64,000 nt of DNA from NCBI GenBank assembly GCA_024529925.1, contig JAFEUB010000787.1:4126001-4190000 (forward strand), written 5' to 3'. The notes under the pieces are model-generated. The model worked only from the letters and a program-made list of their open reading frames with translations. It was not told where the DNA came from and did no database searches. The translations under genes were made by a program, and so were the position numbers. Numbering within the stretch: the first letter of the stretch is position 1; each line of letters starts with the position of its first letter. Positions 1 through 12,090 of the stretch are shown here, piece by piece. This DNA comes from Ophthalmolycus amberensis (taxonomy: Eukaryota > Chordata > Actinopteri > Perciformes > Zoarcidae).

Positions 1-967
1 ATCTAGTGATCTAGCCAGGTTAAAAGAGAGCCACCTTCGTAAACGGAAAACTCTGGCTTGAACATACCTTGCTAACCCACTAATCTCGCTTTGTGGTACG
101 CCCCTCTGATTTCCTGTTGTTCTCTGTTTACCTTGGATACCCCTGACCTTAGGGCGTACAATGTTAAAATGTGGGACCTCATCTAGAGAGGAAAGGACAG
201 GATGTTATAGCAACTGCTGTTGTGACTAATCAGCAGTGTGTTTTTGATTAATTTAACAGGATAGACTGCTGGCATTAATCTGGTTACTACAGTTAAAGGC
301 TAGCTCCCATGGTGTTCACCATAGCATCAACCGAGGCTAACCAGGGCTCACTCGTTATCCAAGTCACCTCCATGTATAAAGATGTGGTTAGTCCTTTTTA
401 CAACAGGCATGAGCAACTATCTGTGCTATAGCTTTCAATAAACACTGCCTTTTGTAATTGCATAAGCTGTAAAATTTAAGTCAACCCCCTCAGCTCTGTA
501 GAGAAAACGGTGTTAACGACTCCACCGTCTCTGCTCCTTCCTATTGCTCTGCTGTTGTTAAACCTGGCCGTGCTGGAGAAGTGTGCACTGTCTGTGTTAG
601 ACTCACTGTGGGAACGTCCATTAGCAGGTTAATGAAGAGCATCCTGTGTTTATGTGTGTGACTTTGTGTATTTAATCTTCTCACACTGTGTATCCGTCAT
701 GATGTTGCCTTATGAAGAGTGTTAGAGGCAAGTTCCATGTGATAGTTAGCCTGCTTGCTTCTCCCTCTTGTCTCTCCGTCTTAGTTCTGTGTGCACTTTC
801 TCTCTCTTCTGTCTGGAAGACCGTCCAGTCTCTGTCCAGCCACCTCCTCTAAGCTCATGTGCAACTTATTTTTCAAGCTATCCATCTCCTCTTTGATATT
901 TGCTGAAAAAGTATTTCGATCTAGCAGTGCAGTGAACACAGTGCGGAGCTGTGACTTGTCTAGAGGC

Positions 968-1009
<42 letters not shown>

Positions 1010-2055
1010 TTTGGTCAGGGCCAAGAAAGGAATGGGATAAGTGTTTGATTGAGCCACTACAGTCTAAAGTCAATATTGATCTGTCTAGGCTCGAAAAGCG
1101 GGAATGGACAAAAGCCAGTGAAGTGCAGAAGGAGAAGAACTGCCTGCTGTCTCGACACAAATAATGAGGAAACTGATAAACAAGATGGAAATGATGGTGC
1201 TGCACATATAGGCATTTGATTGCTTACTTCTCTGTAGCAAAATGTACAGATATTGAGGAAGAGATGGGTTATCCTTGCCACTTAGATTTTTAAAGAGGGA
1301 GCGGTAGAGGCATACCACATAAAACAGATGTATCTAGTATCAAGCAACTCAAGCTGGTTAGTTTAGGACAAAGGAGCTATGGTATAGAAAGTAGCATCTA
1401 AAAAAATAAGGTGACAGTCAATTTAATGCCAAATGTTTAAAAAGTCAGTGTGACATCAACTGAAGAAGAGTTTCATCCTTGTCTTATTCATACTGGGGCA
1501 TCGGAGCAGCAGTAGTGAAACGACCACGTAATAGGAGTTGAACAAGGTGATCCTGAGTTTGTATCAAGTCACCATCACCCCGATGTATCATTTAAGGATA
1601 ACCTTTGAGAGACATTTGGATCACAGCCTTTGGATGTGTCCTCGGGTCACGATCTGGTTCCACCTCAAATGAAGCAGCCTGCAGCATTGAGTCAATGTTC
1701 CCAAAATATCTGGATGAAAGATAAACTGTCCTCTCCTTTGCCCCTCTCTCCCTCCCCTTGTGATTTTCTCTGTGTGAAGTGCTCCCATGCTCTTTTCCTT
1801 AACTCCCCCCCCCTTTTTCGTCTCCCCCCTTAATTTTTTTCAAAGTGTCTCCTCCCATCCCCTAATCTCCCCACTTCATATCATCTCCCTCAGTTCTCCT
1901 CCTCTTCTGTGTCCCACTCACTCCACCCACGGTTGATTCCCCTCCTCTATCTCCTCCCTCTCTCCTCCCAACCTAACCTCTACCCATTCTTCCTCTCGCC
2001 TCCCTCTTCTTCTCTCCCCTCCTCCACCTTTCCCCTCCCCTCTGTCATTAGCTGG
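1..2055. other. 5' flank of pdlim5
   Basis: No gene recognised. Holds a (GT) microsatellite (970-1001) and, from about 1722 to the TATA box, a strongly pyrimidine-rich plus strand with CCCCTC and CTCC blocks. By the vertebrate order HPGDS-PDLIM5 an hpgds gene could lie further upstream, but nothing here matches it. Confidence 0.5.
1722..2052. promoter_or_regulatory. Pyrimidine-rich promoter-proximal tract
   Basis: Roughly 330 bases of C/T-dominated sequence with only short interruptions, ending next to the TATA box. Such tracts are common in vertebrate promoters as GAGA-type or CT-element sites and can adopt triplex structure. Function here is inferred from position only. Confidence 0.35.
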
Positions 2056-2063
2056 TATATAAG
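2056..2063 (+). promoter_or_regulatory. pdlim5: TATA box of the pdlim5 promoter
   Basis: TATATAAG lies just downstream of a long CT-rich tract. Transcription would start about 30 bases further on, near 2086-2092, in a CT/CA-rich stretch. The following sequence runs to a GT donor at 2204, so the TATA box, a short leader exon and the donor form a coherent first exon. A tissue-restricted TATA promoter would fit a muscle gene, but I found no clear MEF2 or CArG consensus beside it. Confidence 0.55.
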
Positions 2064-2087
2064 AGCATTGCATCCTTCTCTGCCTCT

Positions 2088-2203
2088 CTCACACACATAC
2101 AGTGTGTCTGCCGGGAAGGGGATAGTCAAGGGGAAACTAGAGATTACATTGTCTACCTGCCTGTGAAGGAATTATTTTCCTCTCTGGAATATCCATTAAA
2201 AAG
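2088..2203 (+). other. pdlim5: 5' untranslated exon 1 of pdlim5
   Basis: About 115 bases between the inferred start site and a donor (AAAAAG followed by gtacag at 2204). No reading frame from here joins usefully to the PDZ exon, so it is taken as untranslated leader. The start is estimated from the TATA box; the end is set by the donor. An intron of 454 bases separates it from the ATG exon. Confidence 0.45.
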
Positions 2204-2657
2204 GTACAGCATTTCCATTAACAATTTAACAGCACTAAATAGTAGGAACTGCTATGCAATTAAATTAATGTTAGCTGTGTAATTGTGCTCTTGTGAGGTA
2301 TTCCTGGGGGGTGTTGTAAGTATTTTATGCTCCTGAACTGCTGCAGCATACTCGAGTATCGTTTGCATGTATATGTGTTCATGTTTTCGCCTGCTTACAA
2401 GTGTGCATATTGTTTCATAATGACGTTTTAATCATTTTAGAAAATTTGAACCGTGGAAATTCATGTTGAATATGTTGCATTTCAAGTAAACAACGTTTAC
2501 TGAGTCGTTTACTTGTGCTTCCTGTACCCTCCCTTTGCATTATTCTCTTGACCTCTTTTGTCATCCCTCACTAGATATTTTTTCCCTTTTCACTTGTCTT
2601 ATACAAGCCATACAATGACAAATCCGATGTATGCTTTTCCTTCCTATCTTCCCTCAG

Positions 2658-2816
2658 ATCTTGCAACAACACCCTAAACGGCCATATTCTTACCAATCAT
2701 CAACACCCTCTGACATTACTACTATCACCTGATCTGCAACACATTTTCCTGCCGTCACCATCATCGCTTGGCAGTGACGTCGACGCCGAGCTAATTTGAC
2801 ATCGCCCAAGGAGACC
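2658..2816 (+). other. pdlim5: 5' untranslated part of exon 2
   Basis: The acceptor ttccctcag ends at 2657. The 159 bases up to the ATG hold a TGA before the start codon. The ATG at 2817 has A at -3 (GAGACCATGA), a good vertebrate initiation context. Confidence 0.6.
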
Positions 2817-2915
2817 ATGAGCAGCAACTCCAGCGTCACGCTCTTAGGCCCGGCCCCCTGGGGCTTCAGGCTGCAGGGAGGGAAGGACTTCAACATGCCC
2901 CTCACCATCTCCAGG
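2817..2915 (+). CDS. pdlim5: pdlim5 exon 2, start codon and first part of the PDZ domain
   Basis: Encodes 33 residues beginning MSSNSSVTLLGPAPWGFRLQ. PWGFRLQGGKDF is the carboxylate-binding loop (GLGF-type) and first strands of the ALP/Enigma PDZ domain, and the stretch is almost identical to mammalian PDLIM5. This PDZ class binds the C-terminus of alpha-actinin. The donor gtaaga follows the AGG codon, so the exon ends in phase 0 at the position conserved across the family. Confidence 0.95.
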
Positions 2916-5900
2916 GTAAGACTAAAACACGCAGACTTTGACGCACACACCCGTGATTATACGTCTGCTCCAACACGCTATCTGCTATGCGATAAAAGCG
3001 CATGTCCTGTTTTATCTCCAAACTCTTTCATCATAGTGCAGCTGCAGAATGACATCCCAGCAATGCCACATGGCCTATAAGTGATTAAAAAGATGAACAC
3101 TGGTTAGCAGCCGCCCCCCCCCCCCCCCCTCTCCTTTCCTTCTTTTTACCACCTCCCCCCCACCCCACTTGTCAAAGCTCAGCCGAATCATTCGCCATCC
3201 GTCATGTATCGACCACACAGGAAACCTTTTCTCGCTACGCATTCCACTTCACTTTGGAGTGTCTGTGGCAAAAGTGCCGCAATCAAATCTTGGCTTCAGC
3301 CCCTCTGCTCCAACAAGTAACTTGATGGTCCCTTGGTTTCTGTGCCTTTCGGTGTCTACTCCCAACGTTACCTCTTGTTGCCCTCCCAGTCTGCGGTTCA
3401 TTCACACATTAAAGTTCACACAAATATGTTTCCCCCATCACTTTAACTAATGATCCTGAAACGGATAATCCCGCTCGGGCTTCTGTTCCGTTCTGCTTGG
3501 ACAGTGCAGCGTCACTGGCACACACAAAGTACAGTGGAGCATGCATGCGCTGCGCCCACATACACCATTCTAGTGCATTCCCACGCACACACTCACAAAT
3601 CACTAGAACTGGCAGTGCACAGACTCATGACAACATGAGACTGATGATGAATGGCTTGCCAGGTCCTGTGCCAATCCCCCTTTGGGCCGCTTGGGGTTGC
3701 CATGTTTGTTTTATTACTTTGGATGTGATACTTTTCCCACTAACTGAAGCCATGTGGATTCATACCACAGTTGTGTGTTTGTGTGTGTGTTTGTCTACGG
3801 GAGTGTGTGCCTGGACTCAAAATTATGGACGAGGCTATCTGAGTAACAGAGAGAAAAAAACGATAGACAGAAGGCAGAAAAACTAAAATAAAACAAAGGA
3901 AACAAAGGAGATTAATTCTGATAAAAATATTCAGCATCGCAAAAAAATTATTCTGAAGAAATCATGTTGATAAAACGGATACAAAATAGATGATAAATGG
4001 AAATAAATGGCGATGTTGACATTGGTCAGTAAAGGTTTTCTTATTCCCAAGAAGTTAGCAGTAACTAAACTATAATTGTCTCAGCATCCCACTCTGACCT
4101 TTACTGCAGTATCACAAGGTCCGTTATATGGTCTGAGGTTTCAAGACATTGGCAGTGTGAGCAAGCGCTGGTGCAGTTAAAATAAAAGTTTGTTCAGCCT
4201 GCTTAAGACTGTAAAGTGCACCGTAAGTGGATTGTGTGACTTGTGAGTATGCCTTAATACTTAAAGGTAATTCCCGATCAGAATCAAGTCATGTCTAAAA
4301 ATTCCAGCTCCAGTTTCTTTCCATGAAAGTGCCAAAAGTGAAATGAGAATTAAAGAACAATCTCTGTAACTGTTTACTTCATTGTATGCATCAAAAGGTG
4401 TAAACAAAAGCTTCAGCTAATGAAACCAACAGACAAATTCTGCCCTCATCTTGAGCCAACTGATATCCCATTGGTTCACAGTTATGAAGACCTTATTTAC
4501 ATTCCAACTCACCGTCTTGTTTTGAATTGAAAAGTCCCAATATGCTATTTGATTGGGTCTTTGTGAAATAAAGGCCAATTATATCAAACGCATTGTAACA
4601 TGTGGCTATTTCTTGAAGCACAATATATATTTTTTCAAGTTTAAAATAAAGAATATTGGAAAACCCTACAGCGGTGCATCTGGTTTGGGGAGACCACATG
4701 AATGAAGTGTGGCCATTATTTAACTTTGGATCTTTAAGAGGAGAGAAATGTATACTAGTAGAGTACAAGGCGAGCATGTGACTAAATGCAAGGTTATATT
4801 GATAGGCAGTGTATGGAAATGCATCTACACATTGTATACAAAGCGTTAAGGGTATTGAGGGCTGACGACAGCCAATCTATGTGACACTCAACCGGTCATC
4901 GATCTAGATTTTCCCCCCTTCATTCTTATCAATCCTTCATCCCCTCCTATTTGTTTCTGTCTCTCTCTTTTTCATTAGATCTAATGTAAGATATGACTCA
5001 CTTCTGACAAACAATATAGTTTTCAGTCTATTCAATAATCAAACCAAACCTAATCGTATTAAATCCTTTTTATGGTCGATGAAGGGCAGTGCTTCTGACT
5101 GCTGATCACCCATAAACACTGTCTGTTTCTGCTCTGTGTTTCACACACATTGCTCTCTGCCAGTCCAACCATGGAGTTGGTTCCACGAAGGGGTAATAAG
5201 GGAACGCTGCACTCCTGCCAAACCACACTTAGCCTCACAGCTGCTGTTGCTAAGCTCTGTACGTATGTGGATATACGGTGTGTGCTGTTTACGGCATATG
5301 TCATAGCCATGGTATAACCACATTGTACCGGTACTGCATCAGAGGGTCGAGTGAAGCCACAACTGTACGTCCTGAGTGTCTTTTTACAGTCTAACTGGCC
5401 AAGATTGACAATACTGCTTCTCAAAGTGCCAATGAAACGTTTTAACACGGCAACATAGTTTGACATTGTCCATGAAAGGAGATATTTGGAGAAGAAAGGA
5501 AAACATTTCAGCAAAAGCAGGCTGAGTGAGGGAGTGGGGTTGCTAAGTTCTCCTTTAACATATTTATTGATGGCCTGCATCACCTTGAAGGCAGAGTTTT
5601 CCACATGAATCTATTTACAATACTGTACATTCTAATGCAGGTACTGTTCAGCAGAACAAGCTGGACGTACTGGTGCAAAACAAGTAAGAGTCTTGTTCAG
5701 AGACAAGTGGCTGATGATGGACTTAAAGAGAGCAATGGATGTGTAAGCTGTAATAGTTTAGATACACAATTGCCTCAATAGGCGGCAGACTTAATACCTT
5801 GCCTTTTTGTGAAGCAACCTTTTAATGGATATGCTGCTGAAAAGATTTAGTAGAAAATGGCCTGCAGAAGTACTCCTGTAAATCCTCATTAAAACCATTT

Positions 5901-8900
5901 ATCTTGCAATCCGTTTACTTGTTTAACACTTCAAAGGACTTTCAAGAGCAAGGTCTCTCATGTGGGGAGGCAGAAAATAGCTGCCCTCGATTCACAGTTA
6001 AATTTATAACACGGTGAATCAATATTTAAACCTTTCTGCCCACTTACAGGATCCCAGCTAAAATAATTTATTAAGGGAAGGAAACCCAGGGGAGAAAGTG
6101 CATTAAGATTCTGAAAATAGACGCGTCGTTACTCATGGTCAGCTCCCACTCATGAGACAAATTGATCTTGGATCTGTACCCCTGTGTTACGAGCTCCCGC
6201 TAATCTATATTAATACCTTTTCATGGAAGAATGCAGTTCTTGGAACTCAGCTATGGCTGCCTCCTGCCTCCAATGCTTCAACAGGTAATGATAACAACTG
6301 ACCACAGTGATGGGTCTATTTCAAAGAGTGTTCAGTTCTATACATAGTCTCTGTCTTTTCTCTCTATATTACTGCCTCCCTGCCTCTATTTCCCCCTCTT
6401 ACAATACCTGCTATTGCACTCGCATGGCATCACTGTCCAGGTCTTTGTGCCTTAACCTTTCACACCAGACTACCAGAGCCAGATGACCGCTCCTCCATGT
6501 GACTTATAATACCTCAATCTATCTTAATCAAACAAGTCCTGTGCTTCCCTCCGAGTATCTATCTATCGTAGTAAAATAGAGCCAGAGCCAGAATCAACAA
6601 CTTATCATTTCCTCTCCCACAAATCAACCTGTCAGTGCTGATGTGTGTACTTGTTGGCACACATTTGTTATATTTGGAGAATGTAACAGACTGGACTTTT
6701 CTGCCTTCACTGCAGCGCGATACTGAATCTTACACGCCTTAACATTTGTGAGCCCTGATGTTGCATTCCAAGATTTGGTGTTCAGTTTTTGTGGCTTTTT
6801 TTTTTATGCCACTAATATTTTATTATTACTAGTTATCTATCAGCATTTGTGAGGTTGGTTGGCATCATTATAGCTGTGATGAGTTGAGAGAAAAGAGGAG
6901 GATTACTTTATGAAAACACGCTCATACCTTCAGATTGTATGTTGACAGTTATCTGGTCCTACTGGTGACCTCACCAGGACATTTCTGTCTTCACCGGTAA
7001 TGGTGCTGACTAATCCATCGTAAAAAGCCCCATCAGTGTCACGCGTGCCAATACAGACACCGTGCTGAAGTTAAAATCACGCCGTGAATCCTCTCAGGAG
7101 TTGATACAGTTTTTCATTCAGGGTCACACTGTCTTACACTCGTTGAAATGACTCATGTAAGTGAACAAACCTTACTATAGCGGTCAATTGAAGGACATGG
7201 CAATAACATATACTGAAAGAATCATCCTTTAAAAGATGTTTTTTGAAGGGTGCTGCTTTAGTGTACCAGTAACTGGAGTGAACAGAAATACAAGAGGCCA
7301 GAAAACGTTTCTAACAGTAACGGACAAAGCACAGCCAGGTCATAACATCCACTGCAGTGAATTCACATTGAAGAGACTTGAATACCATATTGTTTAATGT
7401 GGTTATAATGTATTTTCCACAGTAGCTAATCTGGCCGTGTCTCCTCTGCCTTCCTCTCAGGATACCGGCCTCATGTCTGGTATCATGTTCATTCATTATA
7501 ATATTGGTTGACTACAAGATCTGATAGACAACTGTTAATGGCTGTGGGCTAGGAGTTCAGCAGAAGGGAAACAGCTGGAGCTATCCTCTTTCCTCTTTGG
7601 CTTTTAGGTATTTTCTCTTGATGCTTTGTTTGGACGTTGTTCAGTGGACTCTAGACCCTGAAGTCTCAAATCCTACTGGCAGAATAGAGAAGAATTGAAG
7701 TAGTAGTAGAATAGAAGACAAAGTTGGCCATTTGGTTCTCTAATGAATGGCTTATGTAAGGGAACTTGCATGCACTGCTGTGTTTGCAATGAGGCTTCTC
7801 TAAATACGCAATCTTAAGATATTGTTCAACTGCCTCATTGACCAGAAACCCCTTGATTTTCACACCTTACTAAACATTCAAGCAGTTTTCATTCCCACAG
7901 TCTCTGAATGGATTTCTCACCCCCTGAGCTACAACTTGATTTCAAACACACTGCGTAATAACACTCAAAATATAGGAAAATAATTGTTACCCTATATCAT
8001 TTTAATGTTCTTTGGCAAGGTTTTTCTTTTCAGATGTTGACTAATAGCGTTCCAATTAGAACATATTACAAACAAGTTCAACATGATTTAACCTGTATCT
8101 TAAAACCACGATTAATTACAGCCTCTGTAAGTGTGTGCCGCTGATGACGCACACTCTGGGTTCATATGGAATAACAACAATCCAGTCTTGTGTTATTATG
8201 GCTGTATTCCTGAGTGTGTGTTCACCAGCCTTGCCAATTGCTAAGTCCCGCAGCTCCATGACGATCACCTCATTGAGTCTGGCCATGAATACTGGCTCGT
8301 TCGCTTCTAGTTTACAAAGTGAAGTTCGTTTTTTACAACGTGAAATAATGTCATGTGGATTTGTTGATTCTGGTCCTGTGTGTGGTATAATAATATAGCC
8401 CTCTGTTACATATGTTACACTGTTACTGTAACTCCCTCACTTCATCTACATGTGAAGGAGACATCCAGCTGTCAATACTTAAAGAAAGTGTCAGTTTATT
8501 TTGTTGGTGTTTACTTCTCCTTGATCTGCCTTGTCTACAACTACTCATAGAGTAAATTATATCTTATTTTTCCCAAAATGTATTGATTTATTGGTACCCT
8601 GTGGAGTTGTTGATCCTTATTGCTATGAAGCAATGTTGTTAAGAGTGGCTCCCTGCTGTGTTAGACATACATACGCATTCCTGCCAGCTGTGTCACACAA
8701 TTCCACTTATCTACAGGTGGCAGTAAAGTGTCAAGAAATGCAATAACTTCCCAGCAAAAGCAGGGAAGAAGAAGACTAAATGTGCATGTAAACAATGCAG
8801 CTTTCAAACTTTTCGAAAAGTTATTTCTGCAACGGTTTTATGAGGAAGTAAATCCATTCGAAACATTTGTTAGACCTCACAGATACACGATGTGCTTAGG

Positions 8901-11900
8901 TGAGTAACACTGAATGTAAACAGAAACTTTGTCTACAAGAAAAGTCCACAGGGCACCTTTAAGCATGCACGCTCAGCTTAATAGACTTACAGCACGTTGA
9001 TGGACGTTATCTGTAACCTTTTTAGTGAAACAATTATTTGAAATCCCATATCAGAGGAATCATTGTATCTAATAATATCAAGAGAAAGCAGCTTAATCTT
9101 AATAAGGTTTATCAGATCGTATCAGAGGTGGATTATGCTTGAATGGGGCCTTCTTGTAAGAATAGCAGATCTCTCTCTGTCTCTCTCTGTCCGTTGTGCA
9201 AAGCTTTGTTTAATGTATACAATGTGTTTTTGTGGTTTTGGCAGCTGTTGCTGCAGTGAGCTATCATGCCAAATGGCCTTTCCTTAATAGGGTCTCACAT
9301 TCACATACAAGTCAGGAAGTGATTATTAGACACCCAGAGTCTCTATTCTTTTCTCCATGTGACGTGTATGGCATACTCATACTTCAGGCATTTTGTGGTG
9401 ACATATGACTAGCCAGCAGTAATGTTTGATGTATGTTTCTATTTATTAGTAATGCAATGGTCTCTTTTAGATTCTTTCAACTGATGATCATTTTCAAAAA
9501 CTCGACTTTTAACCCCGAAAGCAAACAATCTGCCAGCGTCAGACTCCTTATAACAGCTGAAAAAGAGCAGTGGATTTTGTTGGATAAAAAATATATCCTG
9601 TTTCAGGTATTCCCATGATGCACTTGATATTACTGCATGATTAACCTCATTCAGGAGCATACATTATGAATCAAACGTTGCCTGACACAGTTTAATATGT
9701 GTTACTGATGGATCCAGCTTCGTTGAGGTGATGTCTGCCTCAGCTTCTGTCTCCTGCACTTTCTAAATCTTCCCTTCCCTCTCTTTTAACTTTTTCCATC
9801 TCTATCTCTATGTCTCCTTCATAAATGTCACTCACCACTATATTTCTTCCACTGTCTCATACCCTTCAAATCCATTTCAATTTATTCATGTAATGTTTTG
9901 TCGTTAGTTTACTGTTTACTTAGCAGAGCACCGAATTCTATTTCCCCCGCACACGTTTCATTCCGATATCAATACTCTGGTCATAAATAACGAGCTGGCC
10001 CATAAACAAAAAATGTTTCATGAAGGAAATGGAAATATTTTACCATTTTTCCTTATTACATTTTTCTGTTCCTACTTACAATAAAGGAACATTTCCTGTC
10101 ATGTATGATCACAGTAAAAGAAAATATCCGGCCTGAGAGGAATAAGTATTTCCAAAGGCTGGCATCTGGTTGCGTCTTCTGTCGATTTCTGAGTTATGAG
10201 GAACAATCTGGGTGTTAGTGTCTCCTGCTCTGAGTGTTTCGATCATAGGGTGAGTCAATCTGTCACTCCTTGTGCTGAAAGCAGCCATTGTTCAGAGCAC
10301 TCTAACTGGTCAGCGTATGTTCAAACCAGACAGTGTTTCAGCACCCCGGCTAGCCCTTATTGCTATGTGTTGGAACCAGCTTACTTTTTCAGAGCACTTA
10401 AATCAGACGTGCGTATGTGTTGAAAACTGACGTTGCTGGAAGCATAATGGCAAGTTCATCTGAGAAAGCTTTAACACGCCGCATGTGTTTTTCTCATTCT
10501 TTTGAGTGTTTTGACACAAATATTGACCCTTTCGCTTTTGAACTAATATATAATAAGGCAGGGAACTTCTACACAAAGGTAGTGTATGTTGAAAAGGCAG
10601 AATATCAGGTAGTCTTTAACTATCTTGATGCTCCACTGTTAATGGAGAAAATCTTTATCAGGGCATAACAGTGAGCTTTTTATGAGAAGGATTTTAATGC
10701 AGGCTTCTATGGCAACTGAAGTCACCTTTTTGTCATAGTGAGATCAACAAGTCCCAGCCTGACAGGAAATTAGAAAATTCCAACACTGTTAATTCCCTTT
10801 TCTCATCTGGTTTAGTTGTCTCAGTGTTGGGGTGTTTGTATTCAGAGGGTTATTCATATAAGTCATGGTCAAGTGTTGACTGATGTCCCTGCACATTCGG
10901 AGCAGAGCTCAGCTGCTGTCGGAGCGCATGGATATATCTTGTACTGTATTACGGTCTCCAGTGGATTTGTGCGTAGTGTTAAAGCTGCTGTTTTCATGTC
11001 ATGGCCACAGCAACAGAGCTGTAAATCAAATACCCCGGGAAACTTGAAGTGCTTGGCTTTTTGCATAGACAGATTATTTACATTTTTTTGTTTCTGATTG
11101 TCTCAATGATTTGCTGCACTGTCTTTGATATGAAAATTTAAACTACTTTGAGCTCAGAAACCTTTTTTTAAATCATAGTGATTGAAACCAAATGTTTCCT
11201 TTTGGAAACGGACATCCCGCCAGCACGACCCATTTCTTTAGACTTATTTGGAATGAGGACATACAGATTAATTTCAACACCAATGGAACCTTTTTATTCT
11301 GTTTGTCGTATGGACCGTTGTTCAGAATTCGCTGAACTCTCTGGTATGGATGCAGGTTACTGTGCAAAGTTAGGTTGAGTGTTCCTGTATGGATGAAGAG
11401 AGAGAGAGAGGTGGGGTGGGGTAGTGGTTGTGTGTGTAGCGGGCAGGAACCGAGCACTAATTGGGGGAAAACATGTAATTGAACATTTTGTGGTGAGCAT
11501 TTGGTCCCTGACGGTGCCAGAGTGGTTAGCATGAACACATCCCTTGAGATGGGTCAAAACGCACAGAGAAGAAAGAGCCCACAGATTCAGCAGTTTCTTT
11601 TCTCCTTCCCCTCTGTTTCTGCCTTCCTTTCCATCCACGCAATTCTAATCAGTGTCAAGTCGATCCCTCATTACTCTGTTCTTCCTGCCCTCCGTGGTTG
11701 TGAGTGGTGGTGAGTGATGTTGCGTGCGTTGGGATAATATGACTATAAAAGGTTGGGGCCGCAGAGCCTTAACACTAATCCGGGTGCAGTCTCTCTTTTA
11801 TTAGCCCTGCCTGTGTCTGTCTGTCTTTGAGTGTGAGCGGGAGACAAATAGAGGCGGAGGAAAGGGACACAGAGGGGGATGTAACGCACCAAAGACCACT

Positions 11901-12059
11901 AAACCCACATTACACCTCCTCATCCTGGACTGTCGTTTCTCATTCAGCTGAAACAGATTTTCTTGTAGAAGCTCCAAATACAATAGCTGCACTTGAAGTG
12001 ATGTATGGTGGGTAAGAGTAAGAGCCACTTTATATAGAACAACCACAGAAAGTGGGCTG

Positions 12060-12090
<31 letters not shown>

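Noticed and set aside
781..969. Minus-strand frame with a helical, Glu/Lys-rich peptide
   Set aside because: Looks protein-like but is short, starts beside a GT repeat and matches nothing I know; not enough to call a gene.
5059..5604. Minus-strand open frame of 181 codons in the first large intron
   Set aside because: No domain, ordinary intronic composition, no splice or promoter context; length is possible by chance in 64 kb.
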